A DNA stretch of 64,000 nt from Haematobia irritans (taxonomy: Eukaryota; Arthropoda; Insecta; Diptera; Muscidae): contig NC_134398.1 of NCBI RefSeq assembly GCF_050003625.1, forward strand, positions 62,008,891 through 62,072,890, given 5' to 3'. A program made the translations under genes and the position numbers. The notes beneath the pieces were generated by a model that saw nothing but the letters and a program-made list of their open reading frames with translations, was not told the origin of the DNA and did no database searches. Below are positions 16,031-25,475 of the stretch, piece after piece (within the stretch, counting starts at the first letter, position 1; every line of letters begins with the position of its first letter).

Positions 16031-17902
16031 ATACCCTCCACCATAGAATGGGGGTATATTAACTTTGTCATTCCGTTTGTAACACATCGAAATATTGCTC
16101 TAAGACCCCATAAAGTATATATATTCTGGGTCGTGGTGAAATTCTGAGTCCGTTCGTCTGTCCGTCTGTCCGTCCGTCCGTCTGTCCGGCTGTCCGTCCG
16201 TCTGTGGAAATCACGCTAACTTCCGAACGAAACAAGCTATCGACTTGAAACTTGGCACAAGTAGTTGTTATTGATGTAGGTCGGATGGTATTGAAAATGG
16301 GCCATATCGGACCACGTTTACGTATAGCCCCCATATAAACCGATCCCCAAATTTGGCTTAGGGAGCCTCCCGGAGCAGCAAAATTGATCCGATCCTGTTG
16401 AAATTTGGTACATGGTCTTAGTATACGGTATCTAACAACCATGCAAAAATTGGTCCATATCGGTCCATAATTATATATAGCCCCCATATAAACCGATCCC
16501 CAGATTTGACCTCCGGAGCCTCTTGGAGGGGCAAAATTCATCCGATCTGATTGAAATTTGGTACCTGATGTTAGTATATGGTATCTAGCAACCATGCAAA
16601 AATTGGTCCATATCGGTCAATAATTATATATAGCCCCCATATAAACCGATCCCCAGATTTGACCTCCGGAGACTTTTGGAGGGGCAAAATTCATCCGATC
16701 CGGTTGACATTTGGTACCTGATGTTAGTATACGGCCTCTAACAACCATGCAAAAATTGGTCCATATCGGTCCATAATTATATATAGCCCCCATATAAACC
16801 GATCCCCAGATTTGACCTCCGGAGCCTCTTGGAAGAGCAAAATTCATCCGATACGGTTGAAATTTGGTACATTTTGTCAATATATGGCCTCTAACAGCCA
16901 TGTAAAAATTGGTCCATATCGGTCTTAAGTTATATATAGCCGATGACTTATTACACAAAAATTGGTCCATATCGCCAAAAATAATCTACCAAAACTTTAT
17001 TTCCATACAAAATTTTGTCAAATTTTATTACTATAGAAAGTTTTGTCAAAATTTCATTTCTATAGAAAGTTTTGTCAAAAGTTTATTTCTATACAAATGT
17101 TTGTCAAAATTTTATTTCCATAGAAAATTTTGTCAAAATTTTATTTCTATAGAAAATTTTTGTAATCTACCAAAACTTTATTTCCATAGAAAATTTTGTC
17201 AAATTTTATTACTATAGAAAGTTTTGTTAAAATTTCATTTCTATAGAAAGTTTTGTCAAAAATTTATTTCTATAGAAATGTTTGTCAAAAGTTTATTTCT
17301 ATAGAAAATTTTGTAAAAAATTTATTTCTGTAGAAAATTTTGTCAACATTTTATTTCTATACAAAATTTTGTCAAAATTTTATTTTTATACAAAAACTTT
17401 GTCAACATTTTATTTCTATAGAAATTTTTGTCAAAATTGTATTGCTATAGAAAATTTTGTCAACATTTTACTTCCATAGAAAATTTTGTCAACATTTTAT
17501 TTCTACAGAAAATTTTGTCAAGTTTTTATTTCTATAGAAAATTTCGTCAAATTTTTATTTCTATAGAAAAATTTGTCAAAATTTTATTTCTATAGAAAAT
17601 TTTGTCAAGGTTTCATTTCTATAGAAAATTTTGTCAAAATTTTATTTCTATAGAAAATTTTGTCAAACTAGATTATATACGTATTTAATCGGCCTTTTTT
17701 GTTTAATATATACCCCGTATGGGCTAACTTACAATTTAGAAGACAGTGTTAAAAAGTTTTACGATACCTTGCCATTGGCAAGTGTTATCGCAACCCAAGT
17801 AATTCGATTGTGGATGGCAGCCTTTAGTAGAAGTTCCTACGCAATCCATGGTGGAGGGTACATAAGATTCGGCCTGGCCGAACTTACGGCCGTATATACT
17901 TG
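16031..17902 (+). mobile_element. Helentron-like element, inner copy (complete)
   Basis: This is a complete copy. Its head is ATACCCTCCACCATAGAATG with a GGGGGTAT partner, followed by CCGT microsatellite 16147-16205, four ~155-bp units, about 20 ~33-bp units (16976-17667) and a tail (17670-17902). The tail holds CCATGGTGGAGGGTAC, the palindrome TTCGGCCTGGCCGAA, the palindrome TACGGCCGTA and the end TATACTTG. It is inserted in a T run inside the outer copy's 33-bp repeats. It is nearly identical to the reverse-oriented copy 20124-22042. Confidence 0.85.
16147..16205 (+). repeat. (CCGT)n-type microsatellite in Helentron-like head
   Basis: Imperfect CCGT/CTGT units follow the head at a fixed place in every copy. 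In the inverted sister copy the tract (21824-21912) is about 46 bp longer, the only sizeable difference between the pair. Confidence 0.9.
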
Positions 17903-17904
17903 TT

Positions 17905-18060
17905 TTTTTTTTTTTTTTTTAATTTTATTTCTATAGAAAATTTTGTCCAAATTTTACTTCTATAGAAAATGTTGTCAAAATTTTATTTTGTCAAAATTGT
18001 ATTTCTATAGAAACTTTTATCAAAATTTTATTTCTATAGAAAATTTTGTCAAGCTTAATT
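17905..18060 (+). repeat. ~33-bp tandem repeats (right part of outer copy)
   Basis: The AATTTTATTTCTATAGAAAA units continue the array interrupted at 16030. They lead into the outer copy's own tail. Confidence 0.85.
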
Positions 18061-18275
18061 ATATACGTATTTAATCGGCCTTTTGCCACATATGGACTAC
18101 CTTGTAATTTAGAAGACGGTGTTAGGATGTTTTAAGATACCTTGCCATCGGCAAGTGATACCGCAACCCAAGTAATTCGATTGTGGATGACAGTCTTCAG
18201 TAGAAGTTTCTACGCAATCCATGGTGGAGGGTACATAAGATTCGGCCCGGCCGAACTTACTGCCGTATATACTTG

Positions 18276-18514
18276 TTTTAATATAATATGTGTAGATGCA
18301 AACATATATTAATTAAGAAATTGCCTACAAGTATATATGTGTTTGAAAAGAGAGACCGAGAGTAAAAAATGGAAGTAACTATAAAAATGTATACACACAA
18401 AGAAAAATTTTTCTACCAGTGGGCGGAAATCGCAAAACAGCGGCAAAAGTCAAATTTTCAAAATGAAAAATTATTGGATGTTCCAATTGAAAATACTTTA
18501 GAACATCTGGGAAC
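18276..18514. other. Short interval, nothing recognised
   Basis: Sequence between the Helentron-like tail and the next repeat; no gene or repeat is seen. Confidence 0.4.
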
Positions 18515-18973
18515 ACCCTCAAAAAAATCGCTTCTGTAACATATACTCCCAAACATATTTTGCTTCAAGCATATACATTTTTTGGGTATTACCCAAACAT
18601 TTATATGTTTGATTTCTTCCAATATATAATATGTTTGAAAGCATATTGGTCTAAACAATATAATATGTTTGGGTAGTCTAAGTTCCAAACATTTTGTATT
18701 TTTCCATCCAAATTCAATAATGTCTTCCAAAAACTATATGTTATTATGTGAACATATAATATGTTTGGAGGCATTTTGGACCCAAAAATATTATATGCTG
18801 AGAAGAATTTTCTCCCAAAGAATATTGTGCTCAAAATTTTTTTTCTGCCTAATTGTATATTGCCTCACATTTTTTTCACTTCCATGAGTTTTTTTAGTTC
18901 TTAGCACCTTTTTCTGTAATACAAACATTGTAGAAGAAATGATTAAATTTTATAATTTTTTTTTTTCAATTTT

Positions 18974-19054
18974 ACCTTTTGCCGGACGGGGATTCGAACA
19001 GCGGACCACACAGTTTGTAAGCCAGCATACTAACCACTCGGCTACGTAGCTGTT
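18974..19054 (-). repeat. tRNA-like module A1
   Basis: On the minus strand an A-box-like TAGCCGAGTGGTTAG and a B-box-like TGTTCGAATCC are correctly ordered in about 80 bp ending in GGCAAAAGG. This is a tRNA-derived Pol III-type promoter module inside a repeat, not a functional tRNA gene; a tRNA finder may flag it. Confidence 0.7.
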
Positions 19055-19086
19055 ATGGTCATCAAGAGATAATTATCGTTATAAGT

Positions 19087-19132
19087 TATATTTATATAGC
19101 ATAGCTTGCGGCGCCCACGAGCCGATGCAAAC
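19087..19132 (-). promoter_or_regulatory. Conserved core with TATA-like box between tRNA-like modules
   Basis: On the minus strand the block reads CGTGGGCGCCGCAAGCTATG and then CTATATAAAT. The same block is conserved at 33695-33740, 45938-45980 and 47806-47850 although surrounding arms have diverged. The TATATAAA motif resembles a Pol II TATA box; function is inferred from conservation only. Confidence 0.45.
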
Positions 19133-19170
19133 ATAGCATTGTTTAACAACATAATATTGTTAAACATACA

Positions 19171-19252
19171 TTTGTTGGCAGCGTGGAGCAGTGGTTGGTC
19201 GTCCGCCTTGCGTGACAGGGGTCCTGGGTTCGATCCCTGCTTCGACCAACAC
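19171..19252 (+). repeat. tRNA-like module A2
   Basis: GTGGAGCAGTGGTTGG (A-box position) and GGGTTCGATCCCTGC (a perfect B-box) lie in a module with paired ends GTTGG/CCAAC, followed by ATTTTTT, a Pol III-type terminator. It diverges from module A1, with their 5' ends facing each other. Confidence 0.75.
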
Positions 19253-19757
19253 CATTTTTTGTTTATTATATTTTTTAACATATATTCCAGATTCGTTCGG
19301 AAGTTCCCGAAAAGGTGTTCAGCATTACATACTATTATATTAAATTATTACTACGAAATTGTAAAGTGTGTTTTATAAAAGACTTAAAGTCAGAAAAGAA
19401 AAATGCTTGATATGAACGAAATGGACTGAGTTCAAATCAAATATTATTTTTTATTGCAAAAATAAAAATTGTGTAACAAATAAAGGTTTTTGTATACAAG
19501 TTTAAAATTTTCGAAGAAATTCAAAAACTCTTACAAAAGAAGAACGTGAATTCGAGTATATAAAAATATTTTTCCATCGAATCCTAAGGTTAACGATAAC
19601 CATTCAGAAGCACATTATATTTAAATTCTAAATAGTAATTTTACAACAGCACATAAATTTATTTTGGTGTGAACAATTGTTTGCTAGCATGTAACATCAT
19701 TAACTTAGAAATACAAATAAATATGAATTTTTATTAACGAATAATTTTGTACTTAAT

Positions 19758-20118
19758 ATAATTCTTAAGGCCGGTATAAATTGGAATTATCGCGTTAAAA
19801 TGACCATGTTTACCCTTTTACTTTTCTTTAATAATTTCTTTTAAAGAAAAAAAACTTATTCAATTGTAGCTTTGGATCTTTCCCCACCATGTTATAATAC
19901 AATTTACCGAAAAAAGTTGTAATGTTATTCTGGTTTTGCCGCTAAAATGAGAAATAATTTTAGCGGAAAAACTCGAACTCAATGCTCGCTTTTATTTTCG
20001 AAAAAATCCGTCAACTCCTCAGACTACTCATTAATTAAGAGGAACTAATCTTTGTTTTTATAGATCTTACTGTTTAAGTTTTCACTGTTTCGCCCTGTTT
20101 TCATTTTACATTCACAAC
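19758..20118. repeat. Repeat with GCCGCTAAAAT hairpin (GTTCGAGTTTT family)
   Basis: It starts near CTTAAGGCCGGTATAAATTG and contains the inverted pair GCCGCTAAAAT and TTTTAGCGG around a 9-bp loop, then AAAACTCGAACTC. A sister copy in the opposite sense is at 44115-44575, with the longer hairpin CGAGTTTTGCCGCTAAA/TTTTAGCGGAAAAACTCG. It is a non-coding dispersed element. Confidence 0.6.
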
Positions 20119-20123
20119 TCTAA

Positions 20124-22042
20124 CAAGTATATACGGCCGTAAGTTCGGCCAGGCCGAATCTTATGTACCCTCCACCATGGATTGCGTAGGAACTTCTACT
20201 AAAGGCTGCCATCCACAATCGAATTACTTGGGTTGCGATAACACTTGCCAATGGCAAGGTATCGTAAAACTTTTTAACACTGTCTTCTAAATTGTAAGTT
20301 AGCCCATACGGGGTATATATTAAACAAAAAAGGCCGATTAAATACGTATATAATCTAGTTTGACAAAATTTTCTATAGAAATAAAATTTTGACAAAATTT
20401 TCTATAGAAATGAAACCTTGACAAAATTTTCTATAGAAATAAAATTTTGACAAATTTTTCTATAGAAATAAAAATTTGACGAAATTTTCTATAGAAATAA
20501 AAACTTGACAAAATTTTCTATAGAAATAAAATGTTGACAAAATTTTCTATGGAAGTAAAATGTTGACAAAATTTTCTATAGCAATACAATTTTGACAAAA
20601 ATTTCTATAGAAATAAAATGTTGACAAAGTTTTTGTATAAAAATAAAATTTTGACAAAATTTTGTATAGAAATAAAATGTTGACAAAATTTTCTACAGAA
20701 ATAAATTTTTTACAAAATTTTCTATAGAAATAAACTTTTGACAAACATTTCTATAGAAATAAACTTTTGACAAAACTTTCTATAGAAATGAAATTTTAAC
20801 AAAACTTTCTATAGTAATAAAATTTGACAAAATTTTCTATGGAAATAAAGTTTTGGTAGATTACAAAAATTTTCTATAGAAATAAAATTTTGACAAAATT
20901 TTCTATGGAAATAAAATTTTGACAAACATTTGTATAGAAATAAACTTTTGACAAAACTTTCTATAGAAATGAAATTTTGACAAAACTTTCTATAGTAATA
21001 AAATTTGACAAAATTTTGTATGGAAATAAAGTTTTGGTAGATTATTTTTGGCGATATGGACCAATTTTTGTGTAATAAGTCATCGGCTATATATAACTTA
21101 AGACCGATATGGACCAATTTTTACATGGCTGTTAGAGGCCATATATTGACAAAATGTACCAAATTTCAACCGTATCGGATGAATTTTGCTCTTCCAAGAG
21201 GCTCCGGAGGTCAAATCTGGGGATCGGTTTATATGGGGGCTATATATAATTATGGACCGATATGGACCAATTTTTGCATGGTTGTTAGAGGCCGTATACT
21301 AACATCAGGTACCAAATGTCAACCGGATCGGATGAATTTTGCCCCTCCAAAAGTCTCCGGAGGTCAAATCTGGGGATCGGTTTATATGGGGGCTATATAT
21401 AATTATTGACCGATATGGACCAATTTTTGCATGGTTGCTAGATACCATATACTAACATCAGGTACCAAATTTCAATCAGATCGGATGAATTTTGCCCCTC
21501 CAAGAGGCTCCGGAGGTCAAATCTGGGGATCGGTTTATATGGGGGCTATATATAATTATGGACCGATATGGACCAATTTTTGCATGGTTGTTAGATACCG
21601 TATACTAAGACCACGTACCAAATTTCAACAGGATCGGATGAATTTTGCTGCTCCGGGAGGCTCCCCAAGCCAAATTTGGGGATCGGTTTATATGGGGGCT
21701 ATACGTAAACGTGGTCCGATATGGCCCATTTTCAATACCATCCGACCTACATCAATAACAACTACTTGTGCCAAGTTTCAAGTCGATAGCTTGTTTCGTT
21801 CGGAAGTAAGCGTGATTTCCACAGACGGACGGACAGCCGGACAGACGGACAGACGGACGGACGGACAGACGGACAGACGGACAGACGGACAGACGGACGG
21901 ACGGACGGACATGCTTAGATCGACTCAGAATTTCACCACGACCCAGAATATATATACTTTATGGGGTCTTAGAGCAATATTTCGATGTGTTACAAACGGA
22001 ATGACAAAGTTAATATACCCCCATTCTATGGTGGAGGGTATA
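20124..22042 (-). mobile_element. Helentron-like element, inverted sister of 16031-17902
   Basis: Read on the minus strand it has the head at 22042 and the tail end CAAGTATATACGGCCGTA (complement) at 20124. It matches 16031-17902 base for base in reverse complement, with paired positions summing to 38026 across 1.7 kb without indels. The exception is a (CCGT)n tract about 46 bp longer here, and three or four substitutions near 21610-21670. The identity stops exactly at the element termini and the flanks differ. Two recent insertions from one source are therefore likelier than one inverted duplication. Confidence 0.88.
21824..21912 (-). repeat. (ACGG)n microsatellite
   Basis: CGGACAGA/CGGACGGA units in the head of the inverted copy; expanded relative to 16147-16205. 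Confidence 0.92.
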
Positions 22043-22051
22043 AAAAGAGTG

Positions 22052-22666
22052 CACTGAAAAAATATTGTCGTGAGGCCAAAGAGTTCATGTCCTTAAAATA
22101 AGAATACAACTTTTGCTTAGCTTAGAAGACGCATTTCTCTAATATAAAGTTTTTTTCCATGTTCAAAGGTCGATACTTTCAATGAAGTCGTGTTGTCGTT
22201 ATAATTAAGTGATTTGACTTAAAAATGAGTATCATAACATGAAAGAACAAATTGTTGGACTAAGGTCATCTTGACTTTAATAATTCAGAAAAATTCTTTA
22301 AAATTAATGAAACTGTCTTTAAATTTGTTGAATTTTTGCATCTTGACTACAAGGCAAAAATCATTAAAAAATAGGATATGTTTTTCAATACTTTATTTTA
22401 AAGACATTTTTTACTTGAAACATAGCATAATTTCTACTGGAAGTCTTGTTTTTAACGGACATTTTATAGCATATGAAAAAAAAGCTGAAAAAGCTAAAAA
22501 CTGAAATGTGCTTCGTAGAGTCAAGTACACAAAACCCCATTTAAAAGAGAATTGTGTCTTAAAAGCATCCTTACTTGTATTCTCCGCTTCTTTGGTTCGG
22601 AATCAATACCGAAATTGTTAAAGTGGAAACACAATCTTTGGAACCGGATATGCTTTTTGTTCAGTG
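22052..22666 (+). mobile_element. TIR element, CACTGAAAAAATATTG family (copy 1)
   Basis: It begins CACTGAAAAAATATTGTCG and ends CTTTTTGTTCAGTG, so CACTGAA is the inverted terminus. TA follows the right end. The interior is conserved with copies at 26155, 35853, 39482, 48508, 51831 and 53764, including GCTTCTTTGG(C/T)TCGGAATCAAT near the right end. It is non-coding and MITE-like. Confidence 0.75.
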
Positions 22667-22869
22667 TATAGTGCCCTTTCGTTAGTTTTTATGAAGATCC
22701 CTTTAATTACCTTTGTATGAATATTTTGACTTACTCGTCCTACGATCCGATTTTTTTTTTGACGAAACAAAAAAATTGTGCCCGTAATGCGAAAATGATA
22801 AACAAAACTCATGCTCCTTTTTTCAAATATATTTTATCTTGGTTCCGAATGAATTTTCTCTCCGAATAC

Positions 22870-23285
22870 TCATTTTAATATTTTACTTAAGCATATACAA
22901 TTTTTGGCGAAGTCTTATATCACAACATATATATGTTTACTCATAATATGTAAATTTATACTTGTTTATATTCACACGTAGTATTTTTCCAATATTTAAT
23001 GAAATTTTCTTTGTGTATATATATTTGTAATGCGCCAATTGGTTACTTTCATTATTTTACTTCCAGCATACACTTTGTCTCTCTTTGTAAACACATATAT
23101 GTTTATGGGCTATTTCTAAATTAATATATGTTTGAATCCAAGCATATTATGTTTACAAACTTTTATGTCCCAAACATAATATGTTCTAACATATTAACAT
23201 ATATGTCCCAAAAATATTGTGTTTAAAAATTTGAGTTCCAAACATATAATGTTTATACCCAAACATATGAAAAACAGTCGTGAAA
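22870..23285. repeat. AAACATAT-motif repeat
   Basis: Many copies of AAACATATATGTTT and AAACATAATATGTT-like palindromic motifs are present, ending CATATGAAAAACAGT. It corresponds to the reversed arm of the dual-tRNA element at 44585. Confidence 0.6.
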
Positions 23286-23885
23286 GTACTAATCGAAAGT
23301 TATTTTAAAATTTGACAACCCTGTTCATGAGAAAAAAGCTGCCAATGTTTACCCAAATTTATACAAGTTGCGTGTACTCAAGTAAAGTAAAAATTTAAAT
23401 ATTCGTGCTTAATTTTTTTCGCAATAAAATTGAATAAAGAAAAATTTTAATGTGGATTCTAAGAGGAGGATTCTTAGTTCAAAATGTTGTTTTTGGACTT
23501 GAATTTGTAGTTTCAATAACGCTGTTTACTTGTGAAAATTTTTGTGCATACCTTAATTTGCGAGGAATAGAACTAGATTTGTTAACAATTGTTAATGAAA
23601 ATCTTTGCTTGTTATTGTTCGTGAGGAAGTATACTTTTACGTGATGTAAAGTTTGTCAGCCCAAACTTGCCTATACTAAAATAAATGTAATTTTTCTAGA
23701 AATCGTGAAGATAAAAATAGCTAATTATTATCATTTTGGCTGAATAGCAAAACAAAAAAAATAAAAATGCTATATTTACTTCTTGGAAAATTTAAATACC
23801 ACATAAAATTGACGAAGAATTAAGCTAATTAGTTAAAACACAAATAACTATATTAAAAGGAAGTGTGAAAGCCACAAGAGAACCA
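23286..23885. other. No gene recognised
   Basis: A 64-codon frame at 23450-23644 has no recognisable motif and no supporting context. Nothing else is seen. Confidence 0.4.
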
Positions 23886-24300
23886 AAATAATGGTCAAAT
23901 GGGCAAAATTGGGCTATACATATATATGGGAGCTATAACTAAATCTGACCCGAATTTAAGGGTACTTTAAAAAATGACTTTGTGTTAAATTTGAAGACAA
24001 TCGGTTAGTAAATAAGCGCAGTATGATTTAATTTGTCGAAATCGGGCGATACATATATATGGGGACTATATCTAACTTTGATCCAATTTTTTTTCCAAAA
24101 TTCAACAATGTCTGTCCTTTTACCAGGAAAACACGTTGTACCAAATTTTATCAAAATCGGTTAATAATTGCGACCGGAATCCTGCGAACAACAAACACAG
24201 ACGGACGGAATTAGAATTAGATGCCGAAGAAAGTGATTTTAATGGTTAATATCTGTTTAATCTTAATAAAAGATTGGTAAAATAAAGACCTTAATAAAAT
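23886..24300 (-). repeat. Family B Helentron-like fragment
   Basis: Two diverged units hold CGATACATATATATGGGAGC-type and AATCGGTTA blocks, then a short ACAGACGGACGG piece, in reverse orientation. Both ends are lost. Confidence 0.6.
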
Positions 24301-24457
24301 AAATTTAATAAAATGACAAAGGGGTTATACTAATTACATCAAGTTCTGGGCATAAGGCGCTTTCTTAATGAGGAAAATAAGCAAGTATAAATTAAACTCC
24401 ATATATGAGTATATTCTATAGTATTCCAAGTGGAATTAAAATTTCGACCCCTCTATA

Positions 24458-24958
24458 CACGCAAAAAAATAATTATTTCCTCCCAAACGAAATTTTAGAA
24501 AACAAAGTTCGTTTCTCATTTCCTTTTCGCTGTAAGGAAGTTTCTTTGGGAGAAACGTATATACTTTTTGTGATAAACGTTTATTCTTTTCCAGGATGAA
24601 AAAAAAAATCATAAAGACTAACTCCAAAAACAATCTTTTTTTTACATATATTCCAGATATTTTCGGAAAATTCCGAAAAGATTTTCAACATTACATACTA
24701 CTATATTAAATTTTTACTATCAACTGTAAAATGTGTCTTATTAAAGACTTAAAGTTAGAAAAGAACCGTGCTTGATATAAACGAAATGGACTGTGTTGTT
24801 GGTTCAAAAATATTTTTTTTATTGAAAAAATAAAAATTTTGTAACAAACGATTTTTTGGTGATAAAAGTTAAACATTTTCGAAGAAATTCAAAAAACTCT
24901 AACAAAAGAAAAACGTTTTCGGTACACGTTTTCCAACGCTTTTGCGTCTCTTTGCGTG
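24458..24958 (-). mobile_element. TA-flanked TIR element, deletion derivative of dual-tRNA element
   Basis: The ends CACGCAAAAAAATAATT and CTCTTTGCGTG are flanked by TA (24456-24457, 24959-24960). Both arms match the 923-bp element at 33240-34162 in reverse order, but the tRNA-like pair and the core between them are absent, giving 501 bp. The ends alone therefore seem sufficient for mobility, as in MITEs. Confidence 0.85.
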
Positions 24959-25224
24959 TAGTAACGCACCTGGAATAAGGGGGATTGACAACCCTCTTTG
25001 TTGGTAACATTTGATTTTCATAAGAAATGTCGAAATACAATGTTTGGAGATACTAGATTGATTGTAAATAATATTTAGCGCAAATTTGCAATTTCCGCCT
25101 ATAGTGCAGTGTACGCCTTAGGTGAAATATGATATGTTTGCACAATAAAGGTTAGGTTAAAGTGGCAGCCCGATTAAGTTTTAGGCTCACTTAGACTATT
25201 CAGTCCAATACAAAAAATATGTTG

Positions 25225-25310
25225 TTTGGACCAATCCTCAAAATATATATGCTTGAAGCAGAATGTGTTTGGGAGTATATGTTACATAATCGTTTTTTTT
25301 TTTTTTTTTT
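25225..25310 (-). repeat. Terminal fragment of dual-tRNA element arm
   Basis: TATGCTTGAAGCAGAATGTG followed by TTTGGGAGTATATGTTACAT and a T run ending TTTGAGGG is the reverse of the left terminus at 18515-18570. Confidence 0.6.
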
Positions 25311-25475
25311 TTTTTGAGGGTTTGAAATGGATCAATTCAACCCGTGTTCTAATCTAATCTACTACTACACATAAAACAAGTCTTCGTTATATGCTTGAAT
25401 GCAGAATCGTTTTTTTTTTTGAGGGTTTGAAATGAATCAATTCAACCCGTGTTCTAATCTAATCTACTACTACAC
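25311..25475. repeat. Local tandem duplication at hAT target
   Basis: TTTGAAATGGATCAATTCAA with the following CCCGTGTTCTAATCTAATCT occurs twice, about 110 bp apart. The second copy contains the hAT target TACTACAC, and the sequence resumes at 27172. Confidence 0.75.

Larger units (their letters stand above)
13050..18275 (+). mobile_element. Helentron-like element with central tandem repeats (outer copy, nested insertions)
   Basis: The head (13050) reads TATACACTCCACCATAG followed by a GGGGGTATATT hairpin partner. It is followed by a CCGT-rich stretch, about ten ~155-bp tandem units (14290-15770), ~33-bp tandem units (15785-16020 and 17905-18060) and a tail with two hairpins ending CCGTATATACTTG at 18275. 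It is interrupted by a MITE (13368-14269) and by a younger copy of the same family (16031-17902). The asymmetric inverted repeat (TACCCTCCACCAT type head, ATGGTGGAGGGTA in the tail) and the 3' hairpins match Helentron-associated elements such as DINE-1/INE-1. The class is inferred; no Rep/helicase gene is present. Confidence 0.75.
18515..19757 (-). mobile_element. Dual tRNA-like TIR-type element (copy A)
   Basis: The left terminus reads CACCCTCAAAAAAATCGCTT and leads into an arm rich in AAACATATAATATGTTTG motifs (18540-18840). The core carries two divergent tRNA-like modules (18974-19054 minus, 19171-19252 plus) around a block conserved in all four copies. The right arm (19260-19560) matches the arm of the TA-flanked copy at 33240 in reverse. 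The exact right terminus is unclear. No protein is encoded; the family is not one I can name. Confidence 0.65.

Noticed and set aside
14439..16595. Open frames of 85-265 codons in the ~155-bp tandem units
   Set aside because: They repeat the same peptide because unit length is a multiple of three; there is no domain, no start context, and the same pattern recurs in every copy of the element.
18397..18420. CACAAAGAAAAATTTT as the terminus of the TA-flanked dual-tRNA element
   Set aside because: Resembles CACGCAAAG but lacks the arm sequence that should follow.
16031..22042. Single palindromic duplication of a chromosomal segment
   Set aside because: Identity stops exactly at the transposon termini and both flanks differ, so two insertions fit better; long reads could still change this.
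23450..23644. 64-codon frame as a small gene
   Set aside because: No motif, no neighbouring signals, and length expected by chance in AT-rich DNA.
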